Of a DNA stretch of 54,246 bases, positions 1 to 7,787 are shown piece by piece (within the stretch, counting starts at the first letter, position 1; every line of letters starts with the position of its first letter). The position numbers were made by a program, and so were the translations under genes. Source of the DNA: Myxococcales bacterium (lineage in GTDB: Bacteria; Myxococcota_A; Polyangia; Polyangiales; Polyangiaceae); assembly GCA_016794345.1 (NCBI GenBank), contig JAEUKE010000213.1:1-54246 (forward strand). Direction: 5' to 3'. The notes under the pieces were generated by a model. That model searched no databases, had not been told where the DNA came from, and was given only the letters and a program-made list of their open reading frames with translations.

Positions 1-552
1 CCGCTCCCGCCTTGTGGCGGCTTCGTCGACAGCTTCGACGGCGACACGCTCGACGAGACACGGTGGCTCGATGCGGTCGACTACCTGGAAGTGTCGGGGG
101 GAGACGTCGCGCTCGACGGCTTCGGCTTCTTGATGGTGAAGGACGGCGACAACGACGTCGTGGACGGCTGCGCGGCTGTCGTCCGCGTGTCGGAGCCGAC
201 CCAGCCGCTGCGCGTCCGGTCGTTCGCCGGGAACCGGGGAGACGGGCTCGTCGTCACGCAAGAGCCGGGCTCGATGAGCTACTACTTCAGCTCGGTGCTG
301 GGCGAAGAAGCGGACGAGGTCCCCGCGACGGACGTGGAGGCGTTCGGCCTCGCGTTCTTCGAGGGTGAAGCGCTGGCGATCTACCGCGACCCGTCGGGCT
401 GGAACGTGCTCGCCCGCGCACCGGTGGACGTCGCCACGGGCTCTTTCGATCTGGGCCTGCAGGTGCTCGATACCGTCGAGGCGCCGCCCGTCCGCGTGGC
501 GGACTACGGCCTCGCCGAGGTCACGGACGCAGACCTCGCGCTCGGGCGCTGA
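1..552 (+). CDS. Secreted or lipoprotein-type protein, C-terminal part (5' end outside window)
   Basis: The frame is open from the first base, so this is the C-terminal 183 residues of a longer protein. It begins with the phrase CGGFVDSFDGDTLDETRW, which is typical of the entry strand of concanavalin A/LamG-like jelly-roll domains in myxobacterial surface proteins. The rest is beta-rich, acidic and has no membrane helix. There is an internal GTG at 91, but the good coding sense upstream of it argues against a start there. The residues just before the domain (PLPPCGG) look like the end of the low-complexity linker seen in the other lipoproteins of this window. Function is unknown; a surface carbohydrate-binding role is only a guess from the fold. 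Confidence 0.6.
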   Translation, partial: PLPPCGGFVDSFDGDTLDETRWLDAVDYLEVSGGDVALDGFGFLMVKDGDNDVVDGCAAVVRVSEPTQPLRVRSFAGNRGDGLVVTQEPGSMSYYFSSVLGEEADEVPATDVEAFGLAFFEGEALAIYRDPSGWNVLARAPVDVATGSFDLGLQVLDTVEAPPVRVADYGLAEVTDADLALGR

Positions 553-597
553 CCTCTTCATCTCGTGCGCCGGCCGCGTCCGATTTACCCTGCTCCG

Positions 598-1266
598 ATG
601 CTCGTGAAATGGGCCGAGGGCGTCTGGACCGACACGCGGGAGGCGAAGTTCTTCGGCGTCGAGACCGGCACGCGCATGACCGTCGTCGCGCTCCGCGACG
701 GCGGCTTGTTCGTACACTCCCCCGTTCCGCTCGACGAGGCGACCCGCCGTGAGGTCGACGGTCTAGGTGAGGTGCGAGCCGTCGTGGCGCCGAGCATCTT
801 CCATCACCTGTCGGTGGGAGCGTGGATGGCGGCCTACCCCAAGGCCGTGTTCGCGGCGTGCCCTGGGCTCGAGTGGAAGCGAACAGACCTGTCCTTTTCC
901 TGTGTCCTCGGGGACGAGCCTCACCCGATCTGGCGAGGGGAGCTCGAGCAGGTCTATTTCTCGGCGCGCCGCGAGAACGAGCTCGACTTCTTCCATGCCC
1001 CCACCAAGACCCTCATCGTGACCGACGCGCTCCTCAATCTGTCGACGCACCCGCGCGCCTCGACCCGGCTCGTCGCCGGGCTCATGGGGAACCGAGCCCC
1101 TGGCGTCGGCTGGGCCGAGCCGCTCATGATCCGGGACCGCCGGCTCGCCCGGCGGCAGGTCGATCGGATCCTTTCCTGGGATTTCGAGCAGATCATCCTC
1201 GCGCACGGCGACACGGTCTCCGAGCGAGGACCGGCAGTCGTCGAGCACGCCTACAAATGGCTCTGA
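598..1266 (+). CDS. DUF4336 protein (metallo-beta-lactamase-like fold)
   Basis: The 222-residue product follows the DUF4336 pattern: an N-terminal MLVKWAEGVW, a central APSIFHHL and AAYPKAVFAACPGLEWKR, then FFHAPTKTLIVTDALLNL, and a C-terminal HWD-type end here reading FEQIILAHGD. The family is related to metallo-beta-lactamase folds, but the full zinc-binding HxHxDH motif is absent, so hydrolase activity cannot be assumed. An upstream in-frame GTG at 565 would add a basic RRPRP stretch with no homology character; the ATG at 598 gives the natural N-terminus and is preferred. It stands alone between the partial gene upstream and a convergent gene downstream. Assignment to the family is fairly sure; the biochemical role is unknown. 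Confidence 0.75.
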   Translation: MLVKWAEGVWTDTREAKFFGVETGTRMTVVALRDGGLFVHSPVPLDEATRREVDGLGEVRAVVAPSIFHHLSVGAWMAAYPKAVFAACPGLEWKRTDLSFSCVLGDEPHPIWRGELEQVYFSARRENELDFFHAPTKTLIVTDALLNLSTHPRASTRLVAGLMGNRAPGVGWAEPLMIRDRRLARRQVDRILSWDFEQIILAHGDTVSERGPAVVEHAYKWL

Positions 1267-1275
1267 CCCCGCGCA

Positions 1276-1298
1276 ATCGAGGACATCGGCTCCTCGAT
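1276..1298. terminator. Hairpin between convergent genes
   Basis: ATCGAGG at 1276-1282 pairs perfectly with CCTCGAT at 1292-1298 around a 9-base loop, between two convergent stop codons. There is no T-tract on either side, so it may be a weak or Rho-assisted terminator, or chance. Confidence 0.3.
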
Positions 1299-1318
1299 CC
1301 GCAAGCAGCGAGAGTAGC

Positions 1319-1894
1319 TCAGCGAGCGGCGGCCTTCTTCGCCGACGCGGCCTTCTTCGGCGCGGCCTTCTTCGCCGACGCGGCCTTCTTCGGCGCGGCC
1401 TTCTTCGACGCGGCCTTCTTCACCGCAGCGGCCTTCTTCTTGGCTGGCTTCGCCGCTCCGCTCCTGCTCGCTCGGTATTGCTCGAGGTACGCCTCGAGGG
1501 TCACCCGCTCGATGGCCTCGCCGACCACGTCGAGCGGCAGATCGTCGAGCGACTTGAACCGGACGCAGCTCTTGCCCATGTCGAGCTTCTTCCCGGCGTC
1601 GCGGTAGGCCTTCTCGAACCAGGCGCGCGTCTTCGGATCGCCGTAGACGGCCATCAGGTAGAGGGACATGTATCCCTTCTGTGACGCGAAGGCGGCCAGC
1701 ATGAGCGGCCGCTCGTTGTACGTGTCCGAGAAGCGCGCCAGCGGCACGAAGTAGCTGGGCATCCCGAACTCGATGCCCTCCTCGAAGCCCGCGGGCAGAT
1801 GGCCGAGGATGATGGCGCGGAGTGTCTCGAGCGCCTTGCGACGATCGGTCGGCAGGGCCTGGAGGTACGCAGCGACGGAGGTCGGCTTTGTCAT
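1319..1894 (-). CDS. DUF1801 (YdhG-type) protein with histone H1-like Lys/Ala tail
   Basis: The product has 191 residues. Residues 1-140 match DUF1801: an N-terminal YLQALPTDRRKALETLRAII, then GFEEGIEFGMPSYFVP, and later GKSCVRFKSLDDLPLDVVGE. Residues 141-191 are a tail made only of Ala, Lys, Ser, Pro and Arg, built from KKAAPKKAASA units, like the C-terminal tail of histone H1 or of bacterial H1-like proteins. The DUF1801 fold is related to SRPBCC-like small proteins of unknown activity; the tail should bind nucleic acid non-specifically. The start is the only ATG before the conserved region. The gene is convergent with the DUF4336 gene and has no obvious partner. The domain match is solid; the DNA-binding role of the tail is inferred from composition. 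Confidence 0.75.
   Translation of the reverse strand: MTKPTSVAAYLQALPTDRRKALETLRAIILGHLPAGFEEGIEFGMPSYFVPLARFSDTYNERPLMLAAFASQKGYMSLYLMAVYGDPKTRAWFEKAYRDAGKKLDMGKSCVRFKSLDDLPLDVVGEAIERVTLEAYLEQYRASRSGAAKPAKKKAAAVKKAASKKAAPKKAASAKKAAPKKAASAKKAAAR
1330..1395 (-). repeat. Two 33-bp tandem repeats encoding the basic tail
   Basis: Two identical 33-bp units (1330-1362 and 1363-1395) each encode the 11-residue block KKAAPKKAASA. Shorter and degenerate copies continue to about 1441. The perfect identity at DNA level points to recent expansion by slippage or unequal recombination. Confidence 0.8.
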
Positions 1895-1945
1895 CGAGCG
1901 CAGGCTACCCGTGCGCCCCGGTCGTTAGAAGACGGCCGCGCGGTG

Positions 1946-2419
1946 CTAAGGACCAGGCTCCCAGGTCCCGCCGACCGACTCACACGAGTCCTGCGCGTCT
2001 GCCACCATGGCGGCGTCGTAGACGAAGCCGATGCCCATGCCGTTGCAGTAGTTCATGGGCAGGCAAGCGCCGAGCGCGCCGGTCTCGGTGCAGTGGCCGG
2101 ACTGCCAGGTGCCGCCGTCCTCACACAGCGGCTGGTAGGTCGCGGCATCCGCCTGCGAGTACTCGGCGCAGCCGAAGAGCCCGGTCGCCCAGAAGCAGCG
2201 AAACGCCGTCGGCTCACAGTGGGTCATCTCCCCGACCACGGCCGCTCCGCCCTCCCCCGTGCCCGCCCCGGTCGACGTGGAGCTCGTGGTCGAGCCCGTG
2301 CCGCTCGCCCCACCAGCACCGCCGCCGCCCGCACCGCTGGACGAGCCGTCATCCCCGCAACCCATGACCACACCAAGGGCCGCAAGCAGACAGCCCACGA
2401 AAGAACGGCAGCTTCCCAT
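1946..2419 (-). CDS. Cysteine-containing lipoprotein, unknown function
   Basis: The 157-residue product has a lipoprotein signal peptide (MGSCRSFVGCLLAALGVVMG followed by the lipobox Cys 21), then a Gly/Ser/Thr spacer to about residue 60, then a compact C-terminal domain with eight or so cysteines (for example HCEPTAFRCF, GHCTETGALGACL, DSCESVGGTW). The paired cysteines suggest a disulfide-bonded domain outside the cytoplasmic membrane. No family is recognised. A TTGACA-like promoter lies just upstream. Similar spacer-then-domain lipoproteins recur at 6469, 29333, 30303 and 35030 in this window. Confidence 0.7.
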   Translation of the reverse strand: MGSCRSFVGCLLAALGVVMGCGDDGSSSGAGGGGAGGASGTGSTTSSTSTGAGTGEGGAAVVGEMTHCEPTAFRCFWATGLFGCAEYSQADAATYQPLCEDGGTWQSGHCTETGALGACLPMNYCNGMGIGFVYDAAMVADAQDSCESVGGTWEPGP

Positions 2420-2426
2420 GATCGCT

Positions 2427-2456
2427 TTGGTAGCGCCCCGCTTCCGACGATGTCAA
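2427..2456 (-). promoter_or_regulatory. Candidate sigma-70-type promoter for the lipoprotein at 1946-2419
   Basis: On the minus strand TTGACA (2456-2451) is followed after 18 bases by TACCAA (2432-2427), which ends 7 bases before the ATG. The -35 box is perfect and the -10 box weak. The short leader would leave little room for a ribosome site, so this may be wrong. Confidence 0.25.
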
Positions 2457-2490
2457 CGACACCGTCATAGTTACGAACCGACCGTAAAGT

Positions 2491-3030
2491 TCAGCCGGCA
2501 CCCGGTCCGCTCCGCCTTGCTCGCATCGCCTCGCGCACGTCTTTCTCTTCGGCCGGCGACAAGAGGCGGCTCAGCGCGGGAAAGATCGCAGACTCCTCGA
2601 GCTCGAGGTGAGCGCGCAGCGCTGCGTCGAGGGGCTCAGCGACTGAGGCGAGCTGCTCGCGCAGCTCCGCGAGGCGCTCAGGCTCGCGCGCGATGCGCTC
2701 GCAGAGCGAGACGAGGGCGGCGACCGACTGCTCGTGCTCCGTGTGCTCGCGCGCCATCTGCGCGAGGGCCACGTCGACCGCGGCGTCTCGCCCAGCGATC
2801 AGCGGCGCGAGCGTCTGCTCTTCATCGGCCACGTGGAGCGGCAACGCGAGGGCGAAGTAACGCCGAACCGCCTCGGCCGCCTCCACCACCTGCTCGGGAT
2901 CGGACTCGATGCCCGAGGGGCCGGCGAGCTTGCAGGCGAGAGCGCCGAAAGATCGGATCCGCTCATGGCACTCCGAGAGCGCCGAGACGAGGTCGGCGGG
3001 GGCGCTCTTCTTGCCGATTCCGAGGAGCAT
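2491..3030 (-). CDS. Hemerythrin HHE-domain protein
   Basis: This 179-residue helical protein carries the histidine and acidic pattern of hemerythrin HHE cation-binding domains: His22 in SECHERIRSF, His66 with Glu70/Glu71 in LPLHVADEEQ, His96 and His99 in REHTEHEQ, and His141 with Glu145/146 in RAHLELEESAIFP. Such domains bind a di-iron centre and sense or carry oxygen or nitric oxide, or store iron. There is no signal peptide, so it is cytoplasmic. The gene is followed on the same strand by the lipoprotein at 1946 and preceded by the TPR-kinase gene at 3066 (35 bases apart), so co-transcription with the kinase is possible. Confidence 0.85.
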   Translation of the reverse strand: MLLGIGKKSAPADLVSALSECHERIRSFGALACKLAGPSGIESDPEQVVEAAEAVRRYFALALPLHVADEEQTLAPLIAGRDAAVDVALAQMAREHTEHEQSVAALVSLCERIAREPERLAELREQLASVAEPLDAALRAHLELEESAIFPALSRLLSPAEEKDVREAMRARRSGPGAG

Positions 3031-3065
3031 GGGGCAGCCTAACCCGAGCGGGCGGGCCGCGCCCG

Positions 3066-5156
3066 TCAGCGCGGCTTGCCGCGGCGCGCGCCTTCGTCGA
3101 CGACGTCGATCACGTCCGCGCGCGGATCGGGTCGGCGATCGGCGCCACGCGCCGGCTTCGCGGGGGCGGGCGAAGGACCGACTCGCTCCACTCGCTCCAC
3201 CCGCGGCGCCTCGTCCTCCTCTTCCCGGGAGATTCGCGGGAGCGGAGCCCGCTTCGGCTTCGCTTCGGGGACGACAGGCTTCGGCGGCGGCAGCTCCTGC
3301 TCGGGCTCGGCCCGGCGCTTCACCGCCGGCTCTGCCGGGCGTGCCGCCAGCTCCGCTTTGATCTCGCGCAGCTCGCGGAGGACGCTTGTCACGTCTTGCG
3401 GGCGGTGGCTACGATCGTGCTCGAGGCACCGCATGATCAGATCCGAGAGGCGCGCAGGCGTCTTCGGGACGCGCTCCTTCACGGTGGGGTAGGAGCTGGC
3501 CTTGCTTGCGGGCTCGCCTGGATTGCCAGGCAACACGCCCGTGATCGCTTCGTAGAAGGTCGCGCCGATCGAGAAGACATCCGAGCGGTGGTCGGCGTTT
3601 CCGTCTCGTTGCTCGGGCGGCATGTAGCTGGGTGTGCCGCCGATCACCGTCTGCCCGGAGGAGCTGCGCGCCGAGACGACCTTCGCGAGCCCGAAGTCCA
3701 TGATCTTCACGCCCGACTTCGCGACCATGAGGTTCGCCGGCTTGAGATCGCGATGGATGACGCTCTTGCCGTGTGCGTATTCGAGCGCGACGAGCGCCTT
3801 CTCCATGACGTCGAGCGCGTCGGGTAGGGGCAGCGGACCGTCTTCGTCGAGCACGCGGTCGAGCGTGCGGCCTTCGACGAGCTCCATCGCGATGAACTCG
3901 CGCCCGTCGAGCTCGCCGACGTCGTAGACGGTGACGATGCCGGCGTGGCTCAACGCGGCTGCGGCGCGCGCCTCGCGCTGGAAGAGGCGGTGCAAGGTGG
4001 AGCCGCGCTCTACGTCTTCCGGGAGAAACTTGAGCGCGACGAAGCGGCCGAGGCGGAGGTCCTTGGCGCGATGGACGACGCCCATCCCACCGCGACCGAG
4101 CTCTCCCATGAGCTCGAAGCGATCGTCGAGGCGCCCGCCGGAGCCGCCCGAGCCGGCCGAGCCGCGCTTGGCAGGTGAGTCCGCGGTGTCGAAGCGCACG
4201 GTCTCACCGGGCTCCTCCTTCTCGTGCGAGCGCGGCACCCGCAGCGTGGGCTCGTTTGCGATCGCCGATTTGACCACGCGCGTCGCGTCCGGTGCGTCGT
4301 CCGGGCCGCGCTCCCCGCGCGCGAGAGCGCGGGACCGGCGCTTCTCGTTGACGGCCTTCGCGCCGACGGCGTCGATCAGGCGCTCGGCGTCCGCGTCTGC
4401 TCCGGCCTCGGCGTAGAGCACGGCGGCCATCTCGGGCATCTTGAGGGCCTTCTCGTAGATGCCGGCGGCGCGCTTGAGCTCCCCGGCCTCGTCGAAGGCC
4501 CGCGCGGCGCGCTCGTGCTCGCCCGCCTTGGTCGCGAGCTCACCGGCGCGCTTCCACAGCTCCTTCTGCCGAACGGGCTCGCCCTTCTTCGCAAGCGCCG
4601 CGTTCTCCAGCATGGTGAGCGCGACGCCGAGCGAGTCGAGGTCCTCGACCTTGGCGAAGCACTCGGCGGCCTTCTCGTACTCCTCCAGATCCTGGAAAAG
4701 CCGTCCCGCTTTGAGGTGCTCCTTGGCGGCGCTGAAGCACTCGGCAGCCGCCATTCGGTCGCTCCGCGCGTCCGAGCGCTCGTAACACTGCGCCGCCTTC
4801 AGGTGCTCGCCCGTCTTGCGGTAGAGCGGCGCGGCGCGCGCCCACTCTTCGGCTTGCTCGTACTCCTCGGCGGCCTTCTTCTCCTCACCCAGGCGCTGGA
4901 GCACCGTCGCGGCGCGGCTGTGGGCGCCGGCTCGCTGGAAGATGCGCAGCGCCTCGTGGTGATTGCCGCGCTGCATCTGGATGTCGCCCGCGCGGCGGAG
5001 GTTGCCCTCGTCGAGCGCGGCCCGCATCTCCGCCTCGAGCTCGCGGTCCTCGCGCGTCGAGAGCCACACCCAGACCTTCCTCCCGATCACCAGCAAGACG
5101 ACGAGGATCACCCCGGCGATCACGTATCGGACGACGTCGTTCCGGAGGATCTCCAC
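3066..5156 (-). CDS. Membrane-anchored TPR-type Ser/Thr protein kinase
   Basis: The 696-residue protein has one membrane helix (about 11-32) followed by basic residues, so the rest is cytoplasmic. Residues 36-270 form a helical solenoid of TPR-like repeats (for example GNHHEALRIFQRAG, EHERAARAFDEAG). The kinase domain spans about 347-600: glycine loop GELGRGGMG (351-359), Lys376 in VALK, catalytic HRDLKPAN (His468-Arg469-Asp470), DFG at 487-489 and the activation-loop GTPSYMPPEQ. All key residues are present, so it should be active. The tail to 696 is Pro/Glu/Arg-rich. Most bacterial kinases of this kind have the kinase domain first; here anchor and scaffold come first. It lies 17 bases downstream of the rdgC-like pair and is probably co-transcribed with it. 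Confidence 0.9.
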   Translation of the reverse strand: MEILRNDVVRYVIAGVILVVLLVIGRKVWVWLSTREDRELEAEMRAALDEGNLRRAGDIQMQRGNHHEALRIFQRAGAHSRAATVLQRLGEEKKAAEEYEQAEEWARAAPLYRKTGEHLKAAQCYERSDARSDRMAAAECFSAAKEHLKAGRLFQDLEEYEKAAECFAKVEDLDSLGVALTMLENAALAKKGEPVRQKELWKRAGELATKAGEHERAARAFDEAGELKRAAGIYEKALKMPEMAAVLYAEAGADADAERLIDAVGAKAVNEKRRSRALARGERGPDDAPDATRVVKSAIANEPTLRVPRSHEKEEPGETVRFDTADSPAKRGSAGSGGSGGRLDDRFELMGELGRGGMGVVHRAKDLRLGRFVALKFLPEDVERGSTLHRLFQREARAAAALSHAGIVTVYDVGELDGREFIAMELVEGRTLDRVLDEDGPLPLPDALDVMEKALVALEYAHGKSVIHRDLKPANLMVAKSGVKIMDFGLAKVVSARSSSGQTVIGGTPSYMPPEQRDGNADHRSDVFSIGATFYEAITGVLPGNPGEPASKASSYPTVKERVPKTPARLSDLIMRCLEHDRSHRPQDVTSVLRELREIKAELAARPAEPAVKRRAEPEQELPPPKPVVPEAKPKRAPLPRISREEEDEAPRVERVERVGPSPAPAKPARGADRRPDPRADVIDVVDEGARRGKPR

Positions 5157-5173
5157 GATCCAGGCAGGTTACC

Positions 5174-5743
5174 TCAACGAGATCTTTTCAGCAGCTTCCC
5201 CTTCAGCGCGGCGTACGCCTTCTCATCGACCGATTTGCCGCGCGCCCAGCGCTTCAGCTCGGGCGTGATGACGTCCTCCCAGCCGGGGGCGAGGCGCAGC
5301 GTGATGAAGTCCGCGTAGAGCGCCTCGAGCACGGAGAGGAGCTCCTCCGCGAGGCGCATGCGCTCGTAGAGCGCCTCGTATTTGTCGCTCTCCGCCTTCA
5401 GCTGGGCGGGGATCTTGAGGGACCCGACCGCGAGCTCCTCCGCCTTCATGACCCAGGCGAACTCGTGCTCGTCGAGGATGGCGTGCACGCGCGCTTGTTT
5501 CGGGAGCTTGCCTTGCTGGAGCGCCTGCTTGGCCTCCGGCGCGGCCGCCGGCATCGGACACTTGATGCGGGCCTCTTCGGTCTCCATCGTCAGGGTCAGG
5601 TGTGTCTCGAGCCAGAGCGAGACCACCCGACCGCCCGAGGTCTTCAGGTTCGTCTCGTAGATCTCGCTCTCGAACCAGAGCCAGAGCAGGAACTCCCGCC
5701 CGACGAAGCGGTTCATCTCGACGAGCTCGGCGACGTCCCTCAT
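5174..5743 (-). CDS. RdgC-like protein, C-terminal half (split gene)
   Basis: The 189-residue product starts with an ATG that overlaps the stop of the upstream rdgC-like gene (ATGA, 5740-5743). It contains VGREFLLWLWFESEIYE, which I associate with the C-terminal part of RdgC proteins from delta-type proteobacteria, where it follows directly after the N-terminal domain in one chain. The rest is a beta-rich segment (RVVSLWLETHLTLTM) and a helical tail with a basic end. RdgC is a ring-shaped double-strand DNA-binding protein that restrains RecA. Reading frame differs from the upstream gene, so either the two halves are separately translated and coupled, or a single-base frameshift has split one gene. 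Link to RdgC is from motif memory and position, not from a search. Confidence 0.6.
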   Translation of the reverse strand: MRDVAELVEMNRFVGREFLLWLWFESEIYETNLKTSGGRVVSLWLETHLTLTMETEEARIKCPMPAAAPEAKQALQQGKLPKQARVHAILDEHEFAWVMKAEELAVGSLKIPAQLKAESDKYEALYERMRLAEELLSVLEALYADFITLRLAPGWEDVITPELKRWARGKSVDEKAYAALKGKLLKRSR

Positions 5744-6369
5744 GTGGCACCTCGCTCGAACGCGAGCGACGTCGCCTCGAGGACGGAGAAGGCCTTCTGG
5801 TCGGCAGCGTTCATGCCGCGGCGGTCGGCCGCGGTGCCCGGGCTCTCCACGAGGAGCTGCGCGCGGAACGTCTTCTCGAAGAGCGCCTGGATGAGCTCAT
5901 GGTTCTTCTTCGCGTGGCTGAAGAAGAGCGCGACCCCGGTCTGCAGGTTCCACACGAGATCGATGCTCTTCGTGGACGGGACGAGCTGTCGCCTGAGCTT
6001 CTTGACGACCATGGCCTTGAGGTCGGTCTTTGCCTTTCTGCCCAGCTTTTCGATGCCCTTCTTCTCGAGGAGCTTCTGCTCAGCCTCGCGCAGGTGCGCC
6101 TTGAGGAGCGGGCCCGGCACGACCCAACGATCGATCCGCAGGGCGAGCGCGACGTACTCGTTGAAGAAGACGCTCTCGTGATCCAGGTCGGTCGCGAAGG
6201 GATCCTCCACGCTCGTCCACCCGTGTTTCTCGACGACGTCCTCGTCGGGCAAGAGCGGCTGGAACGCCTGCGCGCGGATGCGCTTCAGGCTCCAGCCGGG
6301 AAGGTCTTCGGGGACGTCACCCCGGACATAGAACCTGGAGAAGGTGAGACTTCCGCGGAGCGCTCCCAA
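5740..6369 (-). CDS. rdgC: RdgC-like protein, N-terminal half
   Basis: The 209-residue product matches the N-terminal and central part of RdgC: it opens with MGALRGSLTFSRFYVRG, has GWTSVEDP, then RIDRWVVPGPLLKAHLREAE followed by a Lys/Arg-rich helix, a conserved VPSTKSIDLVWNL and the beta strand GVALFFSHAKK. E. coli RdgC is about 303 residues in one chain and binds DNA as a dimeric ring, modulating RecA loading. Here the chain stops at 209 and the next gene starts within the stop codon. It is the first gene of a likely three-gene unit with the second half and the TPR kinase. Family call is good; whether the two products reassemble is inference. Confidence 0.7.
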   Translation of the reverse strand: MGALRGSLTFSRFYVRGDVPEDLPGWSLKRIRAQAFQPLLPDEDVVEKHGWTSVEDPFATDLDHESVFFNEYVALALRIDRWVVPGPLLKAHLREAEQKLLEKKGIEKLGRKAKTDLKAMVVKKLRRQLVPSTKSIDLVWNLQTGVALFFSHAKKNHELIQALFEKTFRAQLLVESPGTAADRRGMNAADQKAFSVLEATSLAFERGAT

Positions 6370-6396
6370 GGTGCGGCGGGGTTACGAGCGCGCGCG

Positions 6397-6416
6397 GCCG
6401 GAAGCAAGCTTTCCGG
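6397..6416 (-). terminator. Hairpin after the lipoprotein gene at 6469
   Basis: An inverted repeat GCCGGAA...TTCCGG spans the gap between the stop of the upstream gene (6469) and the rdgC-like start (6369). The stem is 6-7 bp and no T-run follows. Confidence 0.3.
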
Positions 6417-6468
6417 TGGCGAACGCTGCGCGCGCTTCACTCGATGCGCGAAGCTCGAGAGTCGCTCC

Positions 6469-7353
6469 TCAAGGACCGCAGCCGATCCGCTCGTCGTCGA
6501 TCGCGAGGTCGTCGAACCAGCCCTCGTTCGGCACGCTCGGCGACTGGTAGTTGATCCAACCGACGATGACCGAGTCGAAGTTCGAGATGTTCGCGCCGTC
6601 GACGTTGTCGAAGGCGATATCCGTGACCTCCGTCCCGTCGTAGTAGAAGCGGAAGCTCTCGGTCGCGCCGTCGACCTGCCATTCGACGCAGTGCCAGGCG
6701 TCGTCGTATTGGAAGTCGTACGAGGAGCCGGCGCAGCAGGAGTCGTCCGGAACGTTGAACAGGAACTGGTGCGTGCCGTCGGGGGCCATCACCGTGTCCA
6801 CCACGCGCGACTCGCTCCCGTTCGGCGACTCGGGGCGACCGAACGCGACGAACGTGTTGTGGATGTATTGGCCGTCGAGCGACACCGGCGTCTTCACCTT
6901 GTAGAAGATCCGCCCCCAATGGCTCGTCGCGAGCGCGCCGAGATCACCGAGCGAGTGCTCGATGCGGTACTGACCGTTGGTGCCGACCGCGCTCTTGAGC
7001 GACTGCGCGCCGCCGTGTTTGTCCTCCTTCGACAGGAGCGCTCGCGAGCCGCTCTGATCCCAGCCGGCCTTCTCCGTCCAGCCGGGAGGCACCTCGCCTG
7101 GATTGCCCGACTCGAAATCCTCGCAGAAGGCGTAGCTCTCGCAGCCGCCGCTGGTCATCCCGGTGCCGGTCGAAGCCGTGGCGCCCGTCGCCGTCGTGTT
7201 CGACCCGGTCACGCCGGTGGTCGGTGAGCCGCCCGTGGTGGTCGCGCCCGTCACGGAGGTGCTCCCGCCGGTGCCGCCCGAGCCGCCGGCGTCGCTGTCG
7301 GAGCATGCCGCCGTGGAGAGAGCGAGAGCGGAGAGGAGAAGGAGGGTGCGCAT
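6469..7353 (-). CDS. Lipoprotein with LamG/polysaccharide-lyase-like beta-sandwich
   Basis: The 294-residue product has a signal peptide with lipobox STAAC17, a Gly/Thr/Ser linker to about residue 65, then a beta-sandwich domain that starts with CESYAFCEDFESG and contains GWTEKAGW, HWGRIFYKVKTP, DAWHCVEWQVDG and ends with GWFDDLAIDDERIGC. This layout recurs in myxobacterial proteins related to Cip1-like or polysaccharide-lyase-like jelly rolls. It should sit on the outer membrane and may bind a polysaccharide. A good ribosome site (AAGGA, 9 bases before the ATG) supports the start. It shares the domain style of the partial protein at the left edge. No catalytic residues can be named. Confidence 0.7.
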   Translation of the reverse strand: MRTLLLLSALALSTAACSDSDAGGSGGTGGSTSVTGATTTGGSPTTGVTGSNTTATGATASTGTGMTSGGCESYAFCEDFESGNPGEVPPGWTEKAGWDQSGSRALLSKEDKHGGAQSLKSAVGTNGQYRIEHSLGDLGALATSHWGRIFYKVKTPVSLDGQYIHNTFVAFGRPESPNGSESRVVDTVMAPDGTHQFLFNVPDDSCCAGSSYDFQYDDAWHCVEWQVDGATESFRFYYDGTEVTDIAFDNVDGANISNFDSVIVGWINYQSPSVPNEGWFDDLAIDDERIGCGP

Positions 7354-7787
7354 GGTCGACGATCCTTAAACGACGGCCCTCCGTCACGCGACACCGCCGA
7401 TCCTCGGACCGGCCGCTTTTTCCGACCGCGAGAATATTCCAGCGACCATGAGTCGCCGGCGCTTGGGCTCATGAGCCGAGGCGCTTGTAGAAGACCACCG
7501 CGTCAACGGCTCTGGCCTGCGTCCGCCACCCCGATGTGCGCGCGTGCCTCGCCACGATCACGAGTCGGCCGGGGGTCGCTGGATGCTGGCGCACTCGTCA
7601 TCCGAATCGGGGTGACGAGCGTCCTGCATCCGCGGTGCCAGGGCAGGCGCGAGCGACGAACCCTCTCGGTGCGTCACGAGCTTCGCGGCTCGACGGCGCT
7701 CGCCCAACCGCTGCCGCGACGCCGCCGCTGTGCTACCTGTTCGCCCGAATCACCGGCCAAGGCCGGAGAAGTGGAAGAAGGCTTACG
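7354..7787. other. 434-base divergent intergenic region
   Basis: No convincing gene lies here. An open frame in phase with the transketolase continues upstream to 7536, but it encodes an Arg/Ala/Pro-rich stretch without homology. The region must hold the promoters of the divergent lipoprotein (start 7353) and transketolase-family gene (start 7788). It contains the palindrome with flanking repeats at 7458-7487 and an AT-rich GAATATT around 7432-7438. Confidence 0.5.
7458..7487. promoter_or_regulatory. Palindrome flanked by direct repeats, candidate operator
   Basis: The 12-bp perfect palindrome GGCTCATGAGCC (7466-7477) is flanked by two direct copies of GGCGCTTG (7458-7465 and 7480-7487). It sits in the divergent promoter region. 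No regulator is known from the sequence. Confidence 0.25.

Noticed and set aside
2259..3827. 522-codon plus-strand open frame
   Set aside because: Arg/Pro/Ala-rich product crossing the hemerythrin and kinase genes on the other strand, both of which are well supported.
7536..7787. N-terminal extension of the transketolase
   Set aside because: The extra 84 residues are Arg/Ala/Pro-rich, lack homology and precede a good ribosome site at 7788.
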